Source: Variovorax sp. CF313
GTDB taxonomy: Bacteria > Pseudomonadota > Gammaproteobacteria > Burkholderiales > Burkholderiaceae_C
Reading direction: 5' to 3'
Assembly (NCBI RefSeq): GCF_000282635.1
Contig: NZ_AKIW01000018.1
Coordinates: forward strand, 1 to 64,000
Length of the DNA stretch: 64,000 nt
Part shown: piece after piece, positions 28,768 to 38,605 of the stretch
Layout: each line of letters begins with the position of its first letter
How positions within the stretch are numbered: position 1 is the stretch's first letter
Position numbers and translations under genes: made by a program
Notes under the pieces: generated by a model
Database searches by the model: none
Told to the model about the DNA's origin: nothing
The model's input: the letters and a program-made list of their open reading frames with translations, nothing else

Positions 28768-30498
28768 ATGAAAAAACTCCTGATCGCCAACCGCGGCGAA
28801 ATTGCCGTGCGCATCGCACGCGCCTGTGCCGACCACGGCGTGCAATCGGTCGCGGTGTACGCCGATGCCGACCTGAATGCGCTGCACGTGCGCATGGCCG
28901 ACGAGGCCTACGGGCTCGACGGCAACAAGCCCGCAGACACCTACCTGAACATTGCCAAGTTGCTGGCAGTGGCCAAGCGCTGTGGCGCCGACGCGGTGCA
29001 CCCGGGCTACGGCTTTCTCTCCGAGAGCGCGGCGTTCGCGCAGGCCGTCATCGACGCCGGCCTCACGTGGGTCGGCCCCTCGCCCGCGGCCATCGCGATG
29101 CTGGGCGACAAGGTGCAGGCCCGCAAGCTCGCGATGAAGGTCGGCGCGCCGCTGGTCGCGGGCACGGCCGATCCGGTGAAGAACGCTGGCGAGGTGCTCG
29201 CCTTCGCCGAGAAGCACGGCCTGCCGGTCGCGATCAAGGCCGCGTTCGGCGGCGGCGGCCGCGGCATCAAGGTGGCGTGGCGGCTCGACGAGGTGGAAGG
29301 TCTCTACGAATCGGCGGTGCGCGAGGCGGTGACGGCGTTCGGCCGCGGCGAGTGCTATGTCGAGCAGTTCCTCGACCGCCCGCGCCACGTCGAGGCGCAG
29401 GTGCTGGCCGACACGCACGGCAACGTTGTGGTGCTCGGCACGCGCGACTGCTCGCTGCAGCGGCGCAACCAGAAGCTGGTCGAAGAGGCGCCCGCGCCCT
29501 TCCTGAGTGACGAGCAGCGCGAACGCATTCACCAGTCGGCGCGCGACATCTGCGCGGAAGCCGGCTACACGGGCGCCGGCACGGTCGAGTTCATGCTGAG
29601 CGCGAGCGGTGCGATCTCTTTTCTCGAAGTGAACACGCGGCTGCAGGTGGAGCATCCGGTGACGGAGGAAACCACGGGCATCGACCTCGTGATCGAGCAG
29701 CTGCGCATTGCCGAGGGGCTGCCCTTGTCGATCAGGCAGACGCCGGTGCCGCGCGGCCATGCCTTCGAGTTCCGCATCAACGCCGAGGACGTGGGGCGCG
29801 GCTTCATGCCTTCGCCCGGGCCGGTCAAGGTGTTCGATGCGCCTTCGGGCCCCGGCGTGCGTGTCGATGCCGGTGTGGATGCCGGCTCGCAGGTGCCGGG
29901 CACCTTCGATTCGCTGATGGCCAAGCTCATCGTCACCGGCGCCACGCGCGAGCAGGCCGTCGCGCGGGCGCGCCGTGCGCTCAAGGAGTTCCGCATCGAG
30001 GGCCTGCCCACGGTGCTGCCATTCCACCGCGCCGTGATGGCGCACCCCGACTTCGTGTCGGGCGATGCATTCAAGGTGCACACGCGCTGGATCGAGACCG
30101 ACTTCGCGAATGGCGAGGCCGCTGCGATGCGACCTGACCCGATGCCCGGCACGGCGCTGTTGCGCACGGCGATCGAAGTGGATGGGCGGCGGATGTCGCT
30201 GGGCTTGCCGGCCGTGCTGTTGAGTGGTTTGTCGTCTGCGGCTGCTGGTGGTGCGGGCATCGCAACGGCAGAACCGGCAGTGGCAGACGCCGCCGCCGTG
30301 GCCGCGCCGGTATCGGGCACGGTGCAAGGCTGGAAGGTGGCTGATGGCGACGAGGTCGCGGCGGGCAGCGTCATCGCCGTGATGGAGGCGATGAAGATGG
30401 AAATGCAGGTGCTCGCGCACCGGGCGGGGCGCATCGCTTTCTCGGTCGCCGCGGGTGGATACGTGGCCGCTGGCGCCGCCATTGCAACCATCGGCTGA
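28768..30498 (+). CDS. Biotin carboxylase fused to biotin carboxyl carrier domain
   Basis: A 576-residue protein. Residues 1-450 form a biotin carboxylase: [16 protein letters not shown] at the start, HPGYGFLSE, the ATP-grasp loop FGGGGRGIK near 160 and [14 protein letters not shown] near 290. Residues 505-576 form a biotinyl domain with the acceptor Lys543 in EAMKMEM. It would charge CO2 onto biotin using ATP. No acyl-CoA carboxyltransferase is nearby; the adjacent AHS1-AHS2 fusion is the carboxyltransferase pair of urea carboxylase, so the two may form a biotin-dependent lactam carboxylase. That is inference. Confidence 0.92.
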   Translation: MKKLLIANRGEIAVRIARACADHGVQSVAVYADADLNALHVRMADEAYGLDGNKPADTYLNIAKLLAVAKRCGADAVHPGYGFLSESAAFAQAVIDAGLTWVGPSPAAIAMLGDKVQARKLAMKVGAPLVAGTADPVKNAGEVLAFAEKHGLPVAIKAAFGGGGRGIKVAWRLDEVEGLYESAVREAVTAFGRGECYVEQFLDRPRHVEAQVLADTHGNVVVLGTRDCSLQRRNQKLVEEAPAPFLSDEQRERIHQSARDICAEAGYTGAGTVEFMLSASGAISFLEVNTRLQVEHPVTEETTGIDLVIEQLRIAEGLPLSIRQTPVPRGHAFEFRINAEDVGRGFMPSPGPVKVFDAPSGPGVRVDAGVDAGSQVPGTFDSLMAKLIVTGATREQAVARARRALKEFRIEGLPTVLPFHRAVMAHPDFVSGDAFKVHTRWIETDFANGEAAAMRPDPMPGTALLRTAIEVDGRRMSLGLPAVLLSGLSSAAAGGAGIATAEPAVADAAAVAAPVSGTVQGWKVADGDEVAAGSVIAVMEAMKMEMQVLAHRAGRIAFSVAAGGYVAAGAAIATIG

Positions 30499-30551
30499 CA
30501 TCGCGAGCCGGCTTGGGCAGTGATGAAAACCCTACTCGCCGCTGACGCAGT

Positions 30552-30566
30552 TGTTGCATCGCAACA
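30552..30566. promoter_or_regulatory. Palindrome upstream of the NRPS gene
   Basis: Perfect inverted repeat TGTTGC-ATC-GCAACA in the 279-base gap between the biotin carboxylase and NRPS genes, 212 bases before the NRPS start. The gap is clearly richer in A/T than the flanking genes. An operator is possible; no regulator gene for the NRPS cluster is adjacent. Confidence 0.4.
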
Positions 30567-30777
30567 TGCTTTCGTGGCGCTTTTTTCTTGCCATACGACG
30601 AAAGGGCTCGGATTCCAGAAAGCGCGAATCGGGTGATTACTTCCCGATGAAATCTTTCGCGCTCAATGCCTCGTGCGACATGTTTTTACCCGGAAAACCG
30701 TCTCAGAAATTGTTGAAACGGCTTGTACATTGATTCGGAGTTAACGCTGCCGATTCATTCAAGACGTGGAGAAGTTC

Positions 30778-33336
30778 ATGAGCACGGTCGATCCCCTGGG
30801 CGATGCATCTCCCCTCACTTCCGGCCAGATGGCCATGTGGCTCGGCGCGAAGTTCGCCTCGCCCGACACCAACTTCAATCTCGCCGAAGCCATCGACATA
30901 GAAGGCTGGATCGACCCCGCCGTCTTCATGGCGGCCATGCAGCAGGTGACGCAGGAAGCCGAGGCCACGCGCCTGCACTTCGTCGATACCGCACAGGGAG
31001 CGCGCCAAGTCGTCGCGCCGGTTTTCACGCGCGAGATTCCCTACCTGGACTTCAGCGGCGATGAAGATCCGGCCGCCGCGGCACAGGCCTGGATGCACGC
31101 CGACTTCAGCCGCAACATCGACCTGGCGGAAGGGCCGCTGTGGCTGTCCGCGCTGATTCGCATCGCACCCGAGCGCCATATCTGGTACCACCGCAGCCAT
31201 CACATCGTGCTGGACGGTTTCGGCGGCGGGCTGATCGCGCGCCGTTTCGCGGACATCTACAGCGCACGCATCGCCGGCACCGACGTGCCCGAGGCTTCGC
31301 GCCTCGCGCCCATCTCGCAGCTGGCCGAGGAAGAAAAGGCCTATCGCGAGTCCGGCCGCTTTCCGCGCGACCGCCAGTACTGGACGGAACGCTTCGGCGA
31401 TGCGCCCGATCCGCTGAGCCTCGCCTCGCACCGCTCGGTCAACGTCGGCGGCCTGCTGCGCCAGACCGCGTACCTGCCGGCCGCGAGCGTGCGGGCCTTG
31501 CAGGGCATCGCGCAGCAACTGGGCACCACGCTGCCGCAGATCCTGATCGCCACCACCGCGGCCTACCTGTACCGCGCCACCGGCGTCGAGGACATGGTGA
31601 TCGGCATTCCGGTCACGGCGCGCCACAACGACCGCATGCGGCGCGTGCCGGCGATGGTGGCCAACGCATTGCCGCTGCGGCTCGCGATGCGCCCGGACCT
31701 GCCGGTGCCGGAACTGATCCACGAGGTCGGGCGGCAGATGCGGCAGATCCTGCGGCACCAGTCGTACCGCTACGAGCACCTGCGCAGCGACCTGAACATG
31801 CTGGTGAACAACCGGCAGCTGTTCACCACGGTGGTCAACGTCGAGCCCTTCGACTATGACTTCCGCTTCGCCGGGCATGCTGCCAAGCCGCGCAACCTGT
31901 CCAACGGCACGGCCGAGGACCTGGGCATCTTCCTCTACGAGCGCGGCAACGGGCAGGACCTGCAGATCGACTTCGACGCCAACCCGGCGGTGCACACCGC
32001 GCAGGCGCTGGCCGATCACCAGCGCCGGCTGCTGGCCTTCATGGCGGCGGTGATCCAACAGCCTGGCCAGGCCATCGGCCAGGTCGACCTGCTGCAAGCC
32101 GGCGAGCGCGAGCAGCTGCTGGTGACGTGGAACGACACGGCCCGCCCGGTGCCCGACACGAATCTCGCCGCGCTGATCGAGGCGCAGCTCGCCGCTCATC
32201 CGCAAGGCATCGCGCTGCGCTTCGACGGCGAGGCGATGCGCAACGACGAGCTGAACCGGCGCGCCAACCGCCTCGCCCACCTGCTGCGCGCGCGCGGCGC
32301 GGGACCGGAGCGCACCGTGGCGCTGGCCATTCCGCGTTCGATGGAGCTGATGGTGGCCTTGTTGGCCACGCTGAAGACCGGCGCGGCCTACCTGCCGGTG
32401 GACCCGGACTTTCCGCAGGACCGCATCGCCTTCATGCTCGGCGACGCACGGCCGGTGTGCCTGGTGACGACGGCGGCACTCGCGGAGGCGCTGCCGGCCG
32501 ATGCCCCGAAATTGCTGCTCGATGTAGCGCAAACGTTTGCGGAACTGGGGACTTGTGCCGACACCGATCCCGGCATCGCCATCGATCCCTCGCACCCCGC
32601 CTATGTGATCTACACCTCCGGCTCGACCGGAAGGCCCAAGGGCGCGGTCGTGCCGCACCGCGCCATCGTCAATCGCCTGCGCTGGATGCAGGACCGCTAC
32701 GGCCTGCAGGCCGACGACCGTGTGCTGCAGAAGACGCCGTCGAGCTTCGACGTGTCGGTGTGGGAATTCTTCTGGCCGCTGATCGACGGCGCCACGCTGG
32801 TGCTGGCGAAGCCGGGCGGCCACAAGGATGCGGCGTACCTCGCGGCGCTGATCGCGGACGAGGCCATCACCACCCTCCACTTCGTGCCGTCGATGCTGGA
32901 GGTTTTCCTGCTCGAGCCTACGGCCTCTGCGTGCACCACGCTGCGGCGTGTGATCTGCAGCGGCGAGGCTTTGTCGCCCGCGCTCCAGTCGCAGTTCCAG
33001 CAGCGCCTGTCGTGCGAACTGCACAACCTCTACGGACCGACCGAGGCGGCCGTCGATGTCACTTCATGGGGGTGCCCGCGCACGCCCGAAGAGGAACCGT
33101 CGTTGAAGAGCGTGCCCATCGGCCGGCCGATCTGGAACACGCAGATGCACGTGCTCGACAGCGGCCTGCAGCCGGTGCCGCCCGGCACCACCGGCGAGCT
33201 GTACATCGCGGGCATCGGCCTCGCGCGCGGCTACCTGAATCGCCCGCTGCTCAGCGCCGAGCGCTTCGTCGCCAACCCCTTCGGCGAACCCCAGCCGCAT
33301 GTACCGCAGCGGCGATCTGGTGCGCTGGCGCAATGA
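30778..33336 (+). CDS. Non-ribosomal peptide synthetase, condensation and adenylation part (frameshifted 5' fragment)
   Basis: First part of a single-module NRPS. The ATG at 30778 has GGAG 6 bases upstream. Residues 10-440 are a condensation domain with HHIVLDG (His142, Asp146); residues 455-835 are an adenylation domain with [11 protein letters not shown] near 611, [10 protein letters not shown] near 656 and [11 protein letters not shown] near 750. The residues lining the pocket read D-V-W-H-I-S-L-V-D, plus Lys in the next fragment, close to the serine code of EntF. The C domain also looks EntF-like. Near 33290 the frame is lost ([10 protein letters not shown] runs into nonsense) and the ORF stops at 33336, while the true continuation is in another frame. 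Confidence 0.9.
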   Translation: MSTVDPLGDASPLTSGQMAMWLGAKFASPDTNFNLAEAIDIEGWIDPAVFMAAMQQVTQEAEATRLHFVDTAQGARQVVAPVFTREIPYLDFSGDEDPAAAAQAWMHADFSRNIDLAEGPLWLSALIRIAPERHIWYHRSHHIVLDGFGGGLIARRFADIYSARIAGTDVPEASRLAPISQLAEEEKAYRESGRFPRDRQYWTERFGDAPDPLSLASHRSVNVGGLLRQTAYLPAASVRALQGIAQQLGTTLPQILIATTAAYLYRATGVEDMVIGIPVTARHNDRMRRVPAMVANALPLRLAMRPDLPVPELIHEVGRQMRQILRHQSYRYEHLRSDLNMLVNNRQLFTTVVNVEPFDYDFRFAGHAAKPRNLSNGTAEDLGIFLYERGNGQDLQIDFDANPAVHTAQALADHQRRLLAFMAAVIQQPGQAIGQVDLLQAGEREQLLVTWNDTARPVPDTNLAALIEAQLAAHPQGIALRFDGEAMRNDELNRRANRLAHLLRARGAGPERTVALAIPRSMELMVALLATLKTGAAYLPVDPDFPQDRIAFMLGDARPVCLVTTAALAEALPADAPKLLLDVAQTFAELGTCADTDPGIAIDPSHPAYVIYTSGSTGRPKGAVVPHRAIVNRLRWMQDRYGLQADDRVLQKTPSSFDVSVWEFFWPLIDGATLVLAKPGGHKDAAYLAALIADEAITTLHFVPSMLEVFLLEPTASACTTLRRVICSGEALSPALQSQFQQRLSCELHNLYGPTEAAVDVTSWGCPRTPEEEPSLKSVPIGRPIWNTQMHVLDSGLQPVPPGTTGELYIAGIGLARGYLNRPLLSAERFVANPFGEPQPHVPQRRSGALAQ

Positions 33337-35104
33337 CGGCAGCCTCGATTTCCTGGGCCGCGCCGACCAGCAGGTGAAGATCCGCGGCTTTCGCATCGAG
33401 CCGGGCGAGATCGAGTCGGTGCTGCTGCGGCACCCGCAGGTGACGCAGGCGGCCGTGATCGCCCGCGAGGACGTGCCGGGCGAGAAGCGCCTCGTGGCCT
33501 ACGTGGTCGCCGCCGCCGACCCGCAGCCGGCCGAGCTGCGCGCCCACATGGCGCGGGCGCTGCCCGACTACATGGTGCCCTCGGCCTTCGTCCACCTGCC
33601 GCTGCTGCCGCTGACCCAGAGCGGCAAGCTCGACCGCAAGGCGCTGCCGGCGCCCGAGCAGCGGGCCGCGGCGCACCATGCCGAACCCCGCACGCCCACC
33701 GAACGGCAGCTGGCCGCGCTCTGGGCCGAGACGCTGCACCTGGAGCGCGTGGGCATCCACGACAACTTCTTCGAGCTCGGCGGGCATTCGCTGATGGCCA
33801 TCCAGCTCGGCATGCGCATCCGCCAGCAGCTGCGCGCGGACTTTCCGCATGCCGAGGTCTACAACCGCCCGTCGATCGCCGAGCTTGCCGCATGGCTCGA
33901 CAACACCGCCGGCGCGGCCGAGGCGCTCGACCTGTCGCGCGAGCTCGACCTGCCCGCGCACATCCGCAGGCAGGATGCTGCGCCGCCGCTGGATGCGAAG
34001 CGGGTGTTCCTGACCGGCGCCAGCGGCTTCGTCGGCAGTCACCTGCTGGCTGCGCTGCTGCGCGACACATCGGCCTGCGTGGTCTGCCACGTGCGCGCCG
34101 CCGACGAGGAGGCGGGCAGGCGCCGCCTGCAGTTCACGCTGGCCCAGCGCCAGCTCGGCGCGATCTGGGACGACGCGCGCATCATGGTCGTGACCGGCGA
34201 CCTCGGCCAACCGCGGCTCGGCCTCGACGACAACGCCGTGCAGTTGGTGCGCGACGGCTGCGACGCCATTTACCACTGCGCCGCGCAGGTCGACTTCCTG
34301 CATCCCTATGCGAGCCTGAAGCCCGCCAACGTCGACAGCGTGGTCACGCTGCTCGAGTGGACCGCGCAGGGCCGGCCCAAGAGCATGCACTACGTCTCGA
34401 CGCTGGCGGTGATCGACCAGAACAACGGCAAGGAGGGTGCCGTCACCGAGCAGTCGGCACTGGCCTCCTGGAGCGGGCTGGTCGACGGCTACAGCCAGAG
34501 CAAGTGGGTCGGCGACGCGCTGGCCCGCGAGGCGCAGGCGCGCGGCATGCCGGTGGCGATCTACCGGCTGGGCGCGGTCACCGGCGACCACACACACGCG
34601 ATCTGCAACGCCGAGGACCTGATCTGGCGCGTGGCGCATCTCTATGCCGACCTGGAAGCGATTCCCGACATGGACCTGCCGCTCAACCTGACGCCGGTGG
34701 ACGACGTGGCGCGCGCCATCCTCGGCCTTGCGGGCCGGCAGGCGTCATGGGGCCAGGTGTTCCACCTGATGAGCCAGGAGGCGCTGCGGGTGCGCGACAT
34801 ACCGCCGGTGTTCGAGCGGCTCGGCATGCGGCTCGAACCGGTGGGGCTCGAGCCCTGGCTTGAACGCGCGCATGAACGGCTCGCCGTCGGGCAAGACCGC
34901 GACCTTGCGGCGGTGCTGGCCATCCTTGACCGCTACGACACCTCGGCTACGCCACCGCAGGTCAGCGGCGCGGCCACGCATGCGCAGCTCGAAGCTATCG
35001 GCGCAGCGATCCGGCCGGTCGACCGCGAGCTGCTGCAGCGCTACTTCGTCGACCTCGGCATCGACACCAAGGCGCGCCGGGCCCTGGAAACCAGCACGTC
35101 CTAG
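33299..35104 (+). CDS. Non-ribosomal peptide synthetase, carrier and reductase part (3' fragment)
   Basis: The continuation of the same NRPS in a different frame; the start given is just the first ATG. Residues 1-118 finish the adenylation domain ([33 protein letters not shown] with Lys110). A carrier domain follows with Ser164 in [11 protein letters not shown]. Residues 230-600 are a thioester reductase: NAD(P) loop TGASGFVG at 239-246, Ser367 in YVSTLA, and Tyr398/Lys402 in GYSQSK. Such domains release the chain as an aldehyde or alcohol instead of hydrolysing it. There is no thioesterase. The glycosyltransferase gene follows after 10 bases. Confidence 0.9.
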   Translation: MYRSGDLVRWRNDGSLDFLGRADQQVKIRGFRIEPGEIESVLLRHPQVTQAAVIAREDVPGEKRLVAYVVAAADPQPAELRAHMARALPDYMVPSAFVHLPLLPLTQSGKLDRKALPAPEQRAAAHHAEPRTPTERQLAALWAETLHLERVGIHDNFFELGGHSLMAIQLGMRIRQQLRADFPHAEVYNRPSIAELAAWLDNTAGAAEALDLSRELDLPAHIRRQDAAPPLDAKRVFLTGASGFVGSHLLAALLRDTSACVVCHVRAADEEAGRRRLQFTLAQRQLGAIWDDARIMVVTGDLGQPRLGLDDNAVQLVRDGCDAIYHCAAQVDFLHPYASLKPANVDSVVTLLEWTAQGRPKSMHYVSTLAVIDQNNGKEGAVTEQSALASWSGLVDGYSQSKWVGDALAREAQARGMPVAIYRLGAVTGDHTHAICNAEDLIWRVAHLYADLEAIPDMDLPLNLTPVDDVARAILGLAGRQASWGQVFHLMSQEALRVRDIPPVFERLGMRLEPVGLEPWLERAHERLAVGQDRDLAAVLAILDRYDTSATPPQVSGAATHAQLEAIGAAIRPVDRELLQRYFVDLGIDTKARRALETSTS

Positions 35105-35114
35105 GAGGAGCGAC

Positions 35115-36434
35115 ATGGCACGCTATCTCATCGCCGCAACCGCCTTGCCGGGACACGTGCTGCCGATGCTGGCCATCGCCCAGCACCTGGTGGGCCTCGG
35201 GCACGAGGTGCGGGTGCACACCGCGAGCCGGTTCAGGGCGCAGGCCGAGGCCGCTGGCGCGACGTTCACGGCCTTCGAAGCCGCGATCGATTTCGATCAT
35301 CGCGAGCTCGACCAGCGTTTCCCGCAGCGCCAGCGCCTGCCGTCGGCTCATGCGCAAATGTGCTTCGGCCTCAAGCACTTCTTCGCCGACGCCATGGCCG
35401 CGCAGCGCGCCGGCCTGCGCGCGATTTTGGATGACTTCGAGGCCGATGCCATCGTGGTCGACACGATGTTCTGCGGCACCTTCCCGCTGCTGCTCGGGCC
35501 GCGCGAGCAGCGCCCGGCGGTCGTGGCCATCGGCATCTCGGCGCTGCCGCTGTCGAGCTGCGACACCGCCTTCTTCGGCACCGCGCTGCCGCCGTCGTCC
35601 ACGCCGCAAGGGCGCGTGCGCAACCGGGCGATGAACGCCAACCTCAAGCAGGCGATGTTCGGCGAGGTGCAGCGCTACTTCGATGCGCTGCTGACATGCG
35701 CGGGCCTGCCTGCGCTGCCGGATTTCTTCATCGACGCCATGGTCAGGCTGCCGGATCTCTACCTGCAGCTGACGGCCGCATCCTTCGAATACCCGCGCAG
35801 CGACCTGCCCGCCTCGGTGCGTTTCGTCGGCCCGCTGCTCGCGCCCGCCAGCCGCGACTTCACGCCGCCCGACTGGTGGCATGAGCTGGACGATGGCCGC
35901 TCGGTCGTGCTGGTCACGCAGGGCACGCTGGCCAACCAGAATCCGGCGCAGTTGATCGGCCCCACGCTGCAGGCGCTGGCCGGCGCGAAGGACATCCAGG
36001 TCATCGCCACCACCGGCGGCCCGCTGCCGGCTGCGCTGGGCATGGCCATTCCGGCCAATGCCCGCGTGCTGCCTTTCCTGCCTTACGACCGCCTGCTGCC
36101 CAAGGTGCATGCGATGGTGACCAACGGCGGCTACGGCTCGGTCAACCATGCGCTGAGCCTCGGCGTGCCGCTGGCGGTGGCCGGAGCCACCGAGGAAAAG
36201 CCCGAGATCGCGGCGCGCGTGGCCTGGTCGGGCGCAGGCATCAACCTCGGCAACGGGCAACCGGCCGCGCGCCAGATCGGCGACGCGGTGCGAAGGCTGT
36301 TGAGCGAACCGACCTACCGCCAGCGTGCGGGCACGCTGCGCGAAGACTTCGCGCGCCATCACGCGCTGGGCGAAATCACCGCGGCCCTCGCGGCGCTGCA
36401 CAAGGCTGCCCCCGAGTCCGTGGAAACGGCTTGA
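35115..36434 (+). CDS. GT1-family glycosyltransferase (MGT/rhamnosyltransferase-like)
   Basis: A 439-residue glycosyltransferase with two Rossmann-like halves. The N-terminus MARYLIAATALPGHVLPMLAIAQHL is the acceptor-side start typical of GT1 natural-product enzymes. The donor-binding segment is MVTNGGYGSVNHALSLGVPL (near 332-352) followed by EKPEIAARVAWSGAGINL. It resembles RhlB-type and macrolide glycosyltransferases. It sits 10 bases after the NRPS and 21 before the MbtH gene, so it probably glycosylates the NRPS product. The sugar is unknown, and no sugar-nucleotide genes are nearby. Confidence 0.9.
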   Translation: MARYLIAATALPGHVLPMLAIAQHLVGLGHEVRVHTASRFRAQAEAAGATFTAFEAAIDFDHRELDQRFPQRQRLPSAHAQMCFGLKHFFADAMAAQRAGLRAILDDFEADAIVVDTMFCGTFPLLLGPREQRPAVVAIGISALPLSSCDTAFFGTALPPSSTPQGRVRNRAMNANLKQAMFGEVQRYFDALLTCAGLPALPDFFIDAMVRLPDLYLQLTAASFEYPRSDLPASVRFVGPLLAPASRDFTPPDWWHELDDGRSVVLVTQGTLANQNPAQLIGPTLQALAGAKDIQVIATTGGPLPAALGMAIPANARVLPFLPYDRLLPKVHAMVTNGGYGSVNHALSLGVPLAVAGATEEKPEIAARVAWSGAGINLGNGQPAARQIGDAVRRLLSEPTYRQRAGTLREDFARHHALGEITAALAALHKAAPESVETA

Positions 36435-36455
36435 ATCTCTGCAAGGAAATCGACG

Positions 36456-36677
36456 ATGAGCAATCCGTTTGACGACAAGAACGCCACCTTCCTCGTGCTG
36501 GTCAATGAAGAAGGACAGCACTCGCTGTGGCCGAGCTTCATTGCAGTGCCCACCGGCTGGGAGATTGCGCTGGCCGCGACCGACAGGGCGGCCTGCAGCG
36601 CCTTCATCGAGGCGAACTGGACCGACATGCGGCCGCGGTCCCTCGTGGCCGGGGATTGCGACGCCATCAAGGCATGA
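36456..36677 (+). CDS. MbtH-like protein (NRPS adenylation partner)
   Basis: A 73-residue member of the MbtH family, small proteins that bind and activate adenylation domains. The family pattern is complete: NPFDDKNATFLVLVNEEGQ (in part), HSLWPSF, VPTGW, C and a final WTDMRPRSL. Its presence, 21 bases after the glycosyltransferase, supports the serine-adenylating module as its client; EntF also needs an MbtH homologue (YbdZ). Confidence 0.93.
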   Translation: MSNPFDDKNATFLVLVNEEGQHSLWPSFIAVPTGWEIALAATDRAACSAFIEANWTDMRPRSLVAGDCDAIKA

Positions 36678-36928
36678 GGGCGTTCGCCCTGCATCGGCGT
36701 GGCGCTGCGTGGGCGTATGCGTCGCGGTTCCGCGTGCCGGCTGCAGGTGGTGAAGCGGCCGAGGGCTTTGCGCAGAACAAGGAACACGCCGAGCCAGCGG
36801 CGCGAGATGAGGGGCGGATGGTCTCGAGCCTTGCGCCGGCTACAAGCTGGAATGCTCGACCCGCTTCCGGGAAATAAGCACCAGGACGCTATCGCGTGCC
36901 AGCGTCGCGAAGCGGCCCTTCGGGATGG

Positions 36929-36961
36929 CCCCAATATGGGGCGACGGTCCCCGAATCGGGG
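36929..36961. promoter_or_regulatory. Tandem palindromic operator doublet
   Basis: Two 13-base palindromes, CCCCAATATGGGG (36929-36941) and CCCCGAATCGGGG (36949-36961), start 20 bases apart, close to two helical turns. They lie 31 bases upstream of the -35 of the candidate promoter for the binding-protein gene. This is the arrangement expected for two dimers binding side by side. The regulator is unknown. Confidence 0.55.
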
Positions 36962-36991
36962 CGGCTTGCATCTTGCGCACCACATTTGTTT

Positions 36992-37020
36992 TCGACATGG
37001 GTGCATGAGCCTTGTATACC
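36992..37020 (+). promoter_or_regulatory. Candidate sigma70 promoter of the binding-protein gene
   Basis: -35 TCGACA (36992-36997), 17-base spacer, -10 TATACC (37015-37020). The expected start of transcription near 37027 leaves about 93 bases of leader before the ATG at 37120. Confidence 0.55.
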
Positions 37021-37119
37021 ACTGGCATGATTCATGCGGCTCGGGGATGGCACGGCCTTTTGGCGACCAGGCGTGCGCTCGAGATCAAACCCACAACTAC
37101 TCTTCTTTGTTCAGGAATC

Positions 37120-37911
37120 ATGAAATTCAGCAGATTGCAAATCGTTCTGGGACTCGCGCTCAGCGGTCTCATGGCAACCGGCGCAGTCCATGCGCAAAGC
37201 GCGTTGGACACCATCCTGAAGAACAAGAAGATCGCAATCGGGGTGCCTCCTGATTTCCCGCCTTATGGATCCATGGACCGGGACTTCAAGATGCATGGCT
37301 TGGACATCGACATGGCCAACTACATCGGGGCCAAGCTCGGCGTGGAGGTCGACCTGATACCCGTGACCAGTGCCAATCGCATTCCATATCTGCAGAAAAG
37401 AAAAGCTGCATTGGTCATCGCCACCTTGGGAAAGAATCCGGATCGCGAGAAGCAGATCGACTTTGCCGCCGCGTATTCGCCTTTCTATCAAGCCATCTTC
37501 GGTGCGAAGACCTTGAGCATCAAGAACTTCGCCGACCTGTCGGGGAGGTCGATCGCAGTCACACGCGGCTCGGTCGAAGACCAGGAACTCAACAAGGTTG
37601 CACCAGCAGGTGCCGATATCAGGCGCTTCGACGACAACACCAGAACCGTCGCGGCCTTCGTGTCCGGACAGGCCCAATTGATCGCCACGGGGGCATCCGT
37701 CGCGAACACCGTCATGAGCAGCAATCCCTCGCTCGGCATCACCTACAAGCTGCTGTTGAAAGAGAGCCCGAACTACATCGGAGTGGCCAAGGGCGAGGAT
37801 TCATTGCGGCTGAGGGTGAACGGCATCATCGACGAGGCGAAGAAGAACGGCGAACTGGACAAGTTGTCGATGAAATGGCTGGAGCGCCCGGCGGGCGAGC
37901 TGCCGCAGTAG
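37120..37911 (+). CDS. Periplasmic amino-acid-type substrate-binding protein (family 3), orphan
   Basis: A 263-residue solute-binding protein. The signal peptide MKFSRLQIVLGLALSGLM ends after VHAQS near residue 26. The mature part has the SBP_bac_3 pattern: KIAIGVPPDFPPYG, MHGLDIDMANYIGAKLG, NRIPYLQKRKAALVIATLGKNPDREKQIDFAAAY and DLSGRSIAVTRGS (in parts). These proteins bind amino acids for ABC importers. No permease or ATPase gene adjoins it. Codon use is looser and GC lower than in its neighbours, so it may have come by transfer. Confidence 0.9.
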   Translation: MKFSRLQIVLGLALSGLMATGAVHAQSALDTILKNKKIAIGVPPDFPPYGSMDRDFKMHGLDIDMANYIGAKLGVEVDLIPVTSANRIPYLQKRKAALVIATLGKNPDREKQIDFAAAYSPFYQAIFGAKTLSIKNFADLSGRSIAVTRGSVEDQELNKVAPAGADIRRFDDNTRTVAAFVSGQAQLIATGASVANTVMSSNPSLGITYKLLLKESPNYIGVAKGEDSLRLRVNGIIDEAKKNGELDKLSMKWLERPAGELPQ

Positions 37912-38605
37912 ATCCGAATCGCCACGACACGGTTGAGGACGCTCGTCGTCGGGCTCGGGTGCGTGCCCGTATCGGCGACGCGCCAGTCCAAGGCGAACTG
38001 ACGCTGCTCCTTCGGCGCAATGCCGGCCTGGCTCACGGCCCGACGCCAGCGCGCCAGATCCGATTGCATCCTTTGTGCGAGCGACCTTCGACCGCTTCCG
38101 CGATTGCCGGTGCGGCACCCTCGCAGGTCGTGCTCGAACCGCTCGCTGCGTCCGACCCACGATTGCAATTGCTCCAGACGTGCATCCACTGTGGAGTCAA
38201 ACTTTCCCTTCGGCTTTCTCGATATGTTCAAAAAATGAGATTCAGCCACTCATTTTTAGGGCCATTCGAATGCTCGTTACCGTCCCTTCGGTGCGTCACA
38301 CTGATGGCGGTCATGCCTGTCTAGACGTTCGAGCCAGTCAGCGCGACAAGGCTCATCCAATCCGTCGTCCAGTTCGTGCATGCCGATGCCCGCCAGGATT
38401 CATGTTGAGCCTGCAGTTCGGGCACCCCGCTGACATTTCTGACTTGCCTGGCCATTCGATGTGACAACGCACGTCACTCATGCGTGTGCGGCAGCCGTGG
38501 CAGCGCGTGCAATGCATCCATCCGTGCTACCGAGATCGCTTCGTGGAGCCATGCAAGCGCGTGGCATGCACTTTGCGGAATCTATTTTTTACATATTTGC
38601 GATAG
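37912..38605. other. 694-base stretch without a supported gene; possible gene remnant
   Basis: On the minus strand a GTG-started frame from 38249 gives a protein-like start (AESHFLNISRKPKGKFDST, then VDARLEQLQSWVGRSERFEHDL) but soon runs antisense into the binding-protein gene, without a family match. On the plus strand no frame looks coding. It may be a decayed gene or mobile-element scar. A hairpin at 38231-38257 is the only clear signal. Confidence 0.5.
38231..38257. terminator. A/T-rich hairpin with terminal T-run
   Basis: 9-bp stem AAAAATGAG/CTCATTTTT with a 9-base loop. The symmetric A and T runs would allow weak intrinsic termination in either direction. It lies 320 bases after the binding-protein gene and next to the start of the possible minus-strand remnant. 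Confidence 0.35.

Larger units (their letters stand above)
36678..37119. other. Gene-free stretch between the MbtH gene and the binding-protein gene
   Basis: 442 bases. No ORF here has a recognisable family or a good ribosome-binding site. The right half holds two 13-base palindromes and a good sigma70 promoter for the downstream gene, described separately. The stretch is clearly less GC-rich toward its right end. Confidence 0.7.

Noticed and set aside
36359..37028. Minus-strand frames near the MbtH gene
   Set aside because: No family match, poor start sites; the overlap with MbtH and the operator doublet argues against coding.
37773..38249. Minus-strand frame with a protein-like N-terminus
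   Set aside because: Could be a remnant, but it runs antisense into the binding-protein gene and no family is recognised, so it is not listed as a gene.
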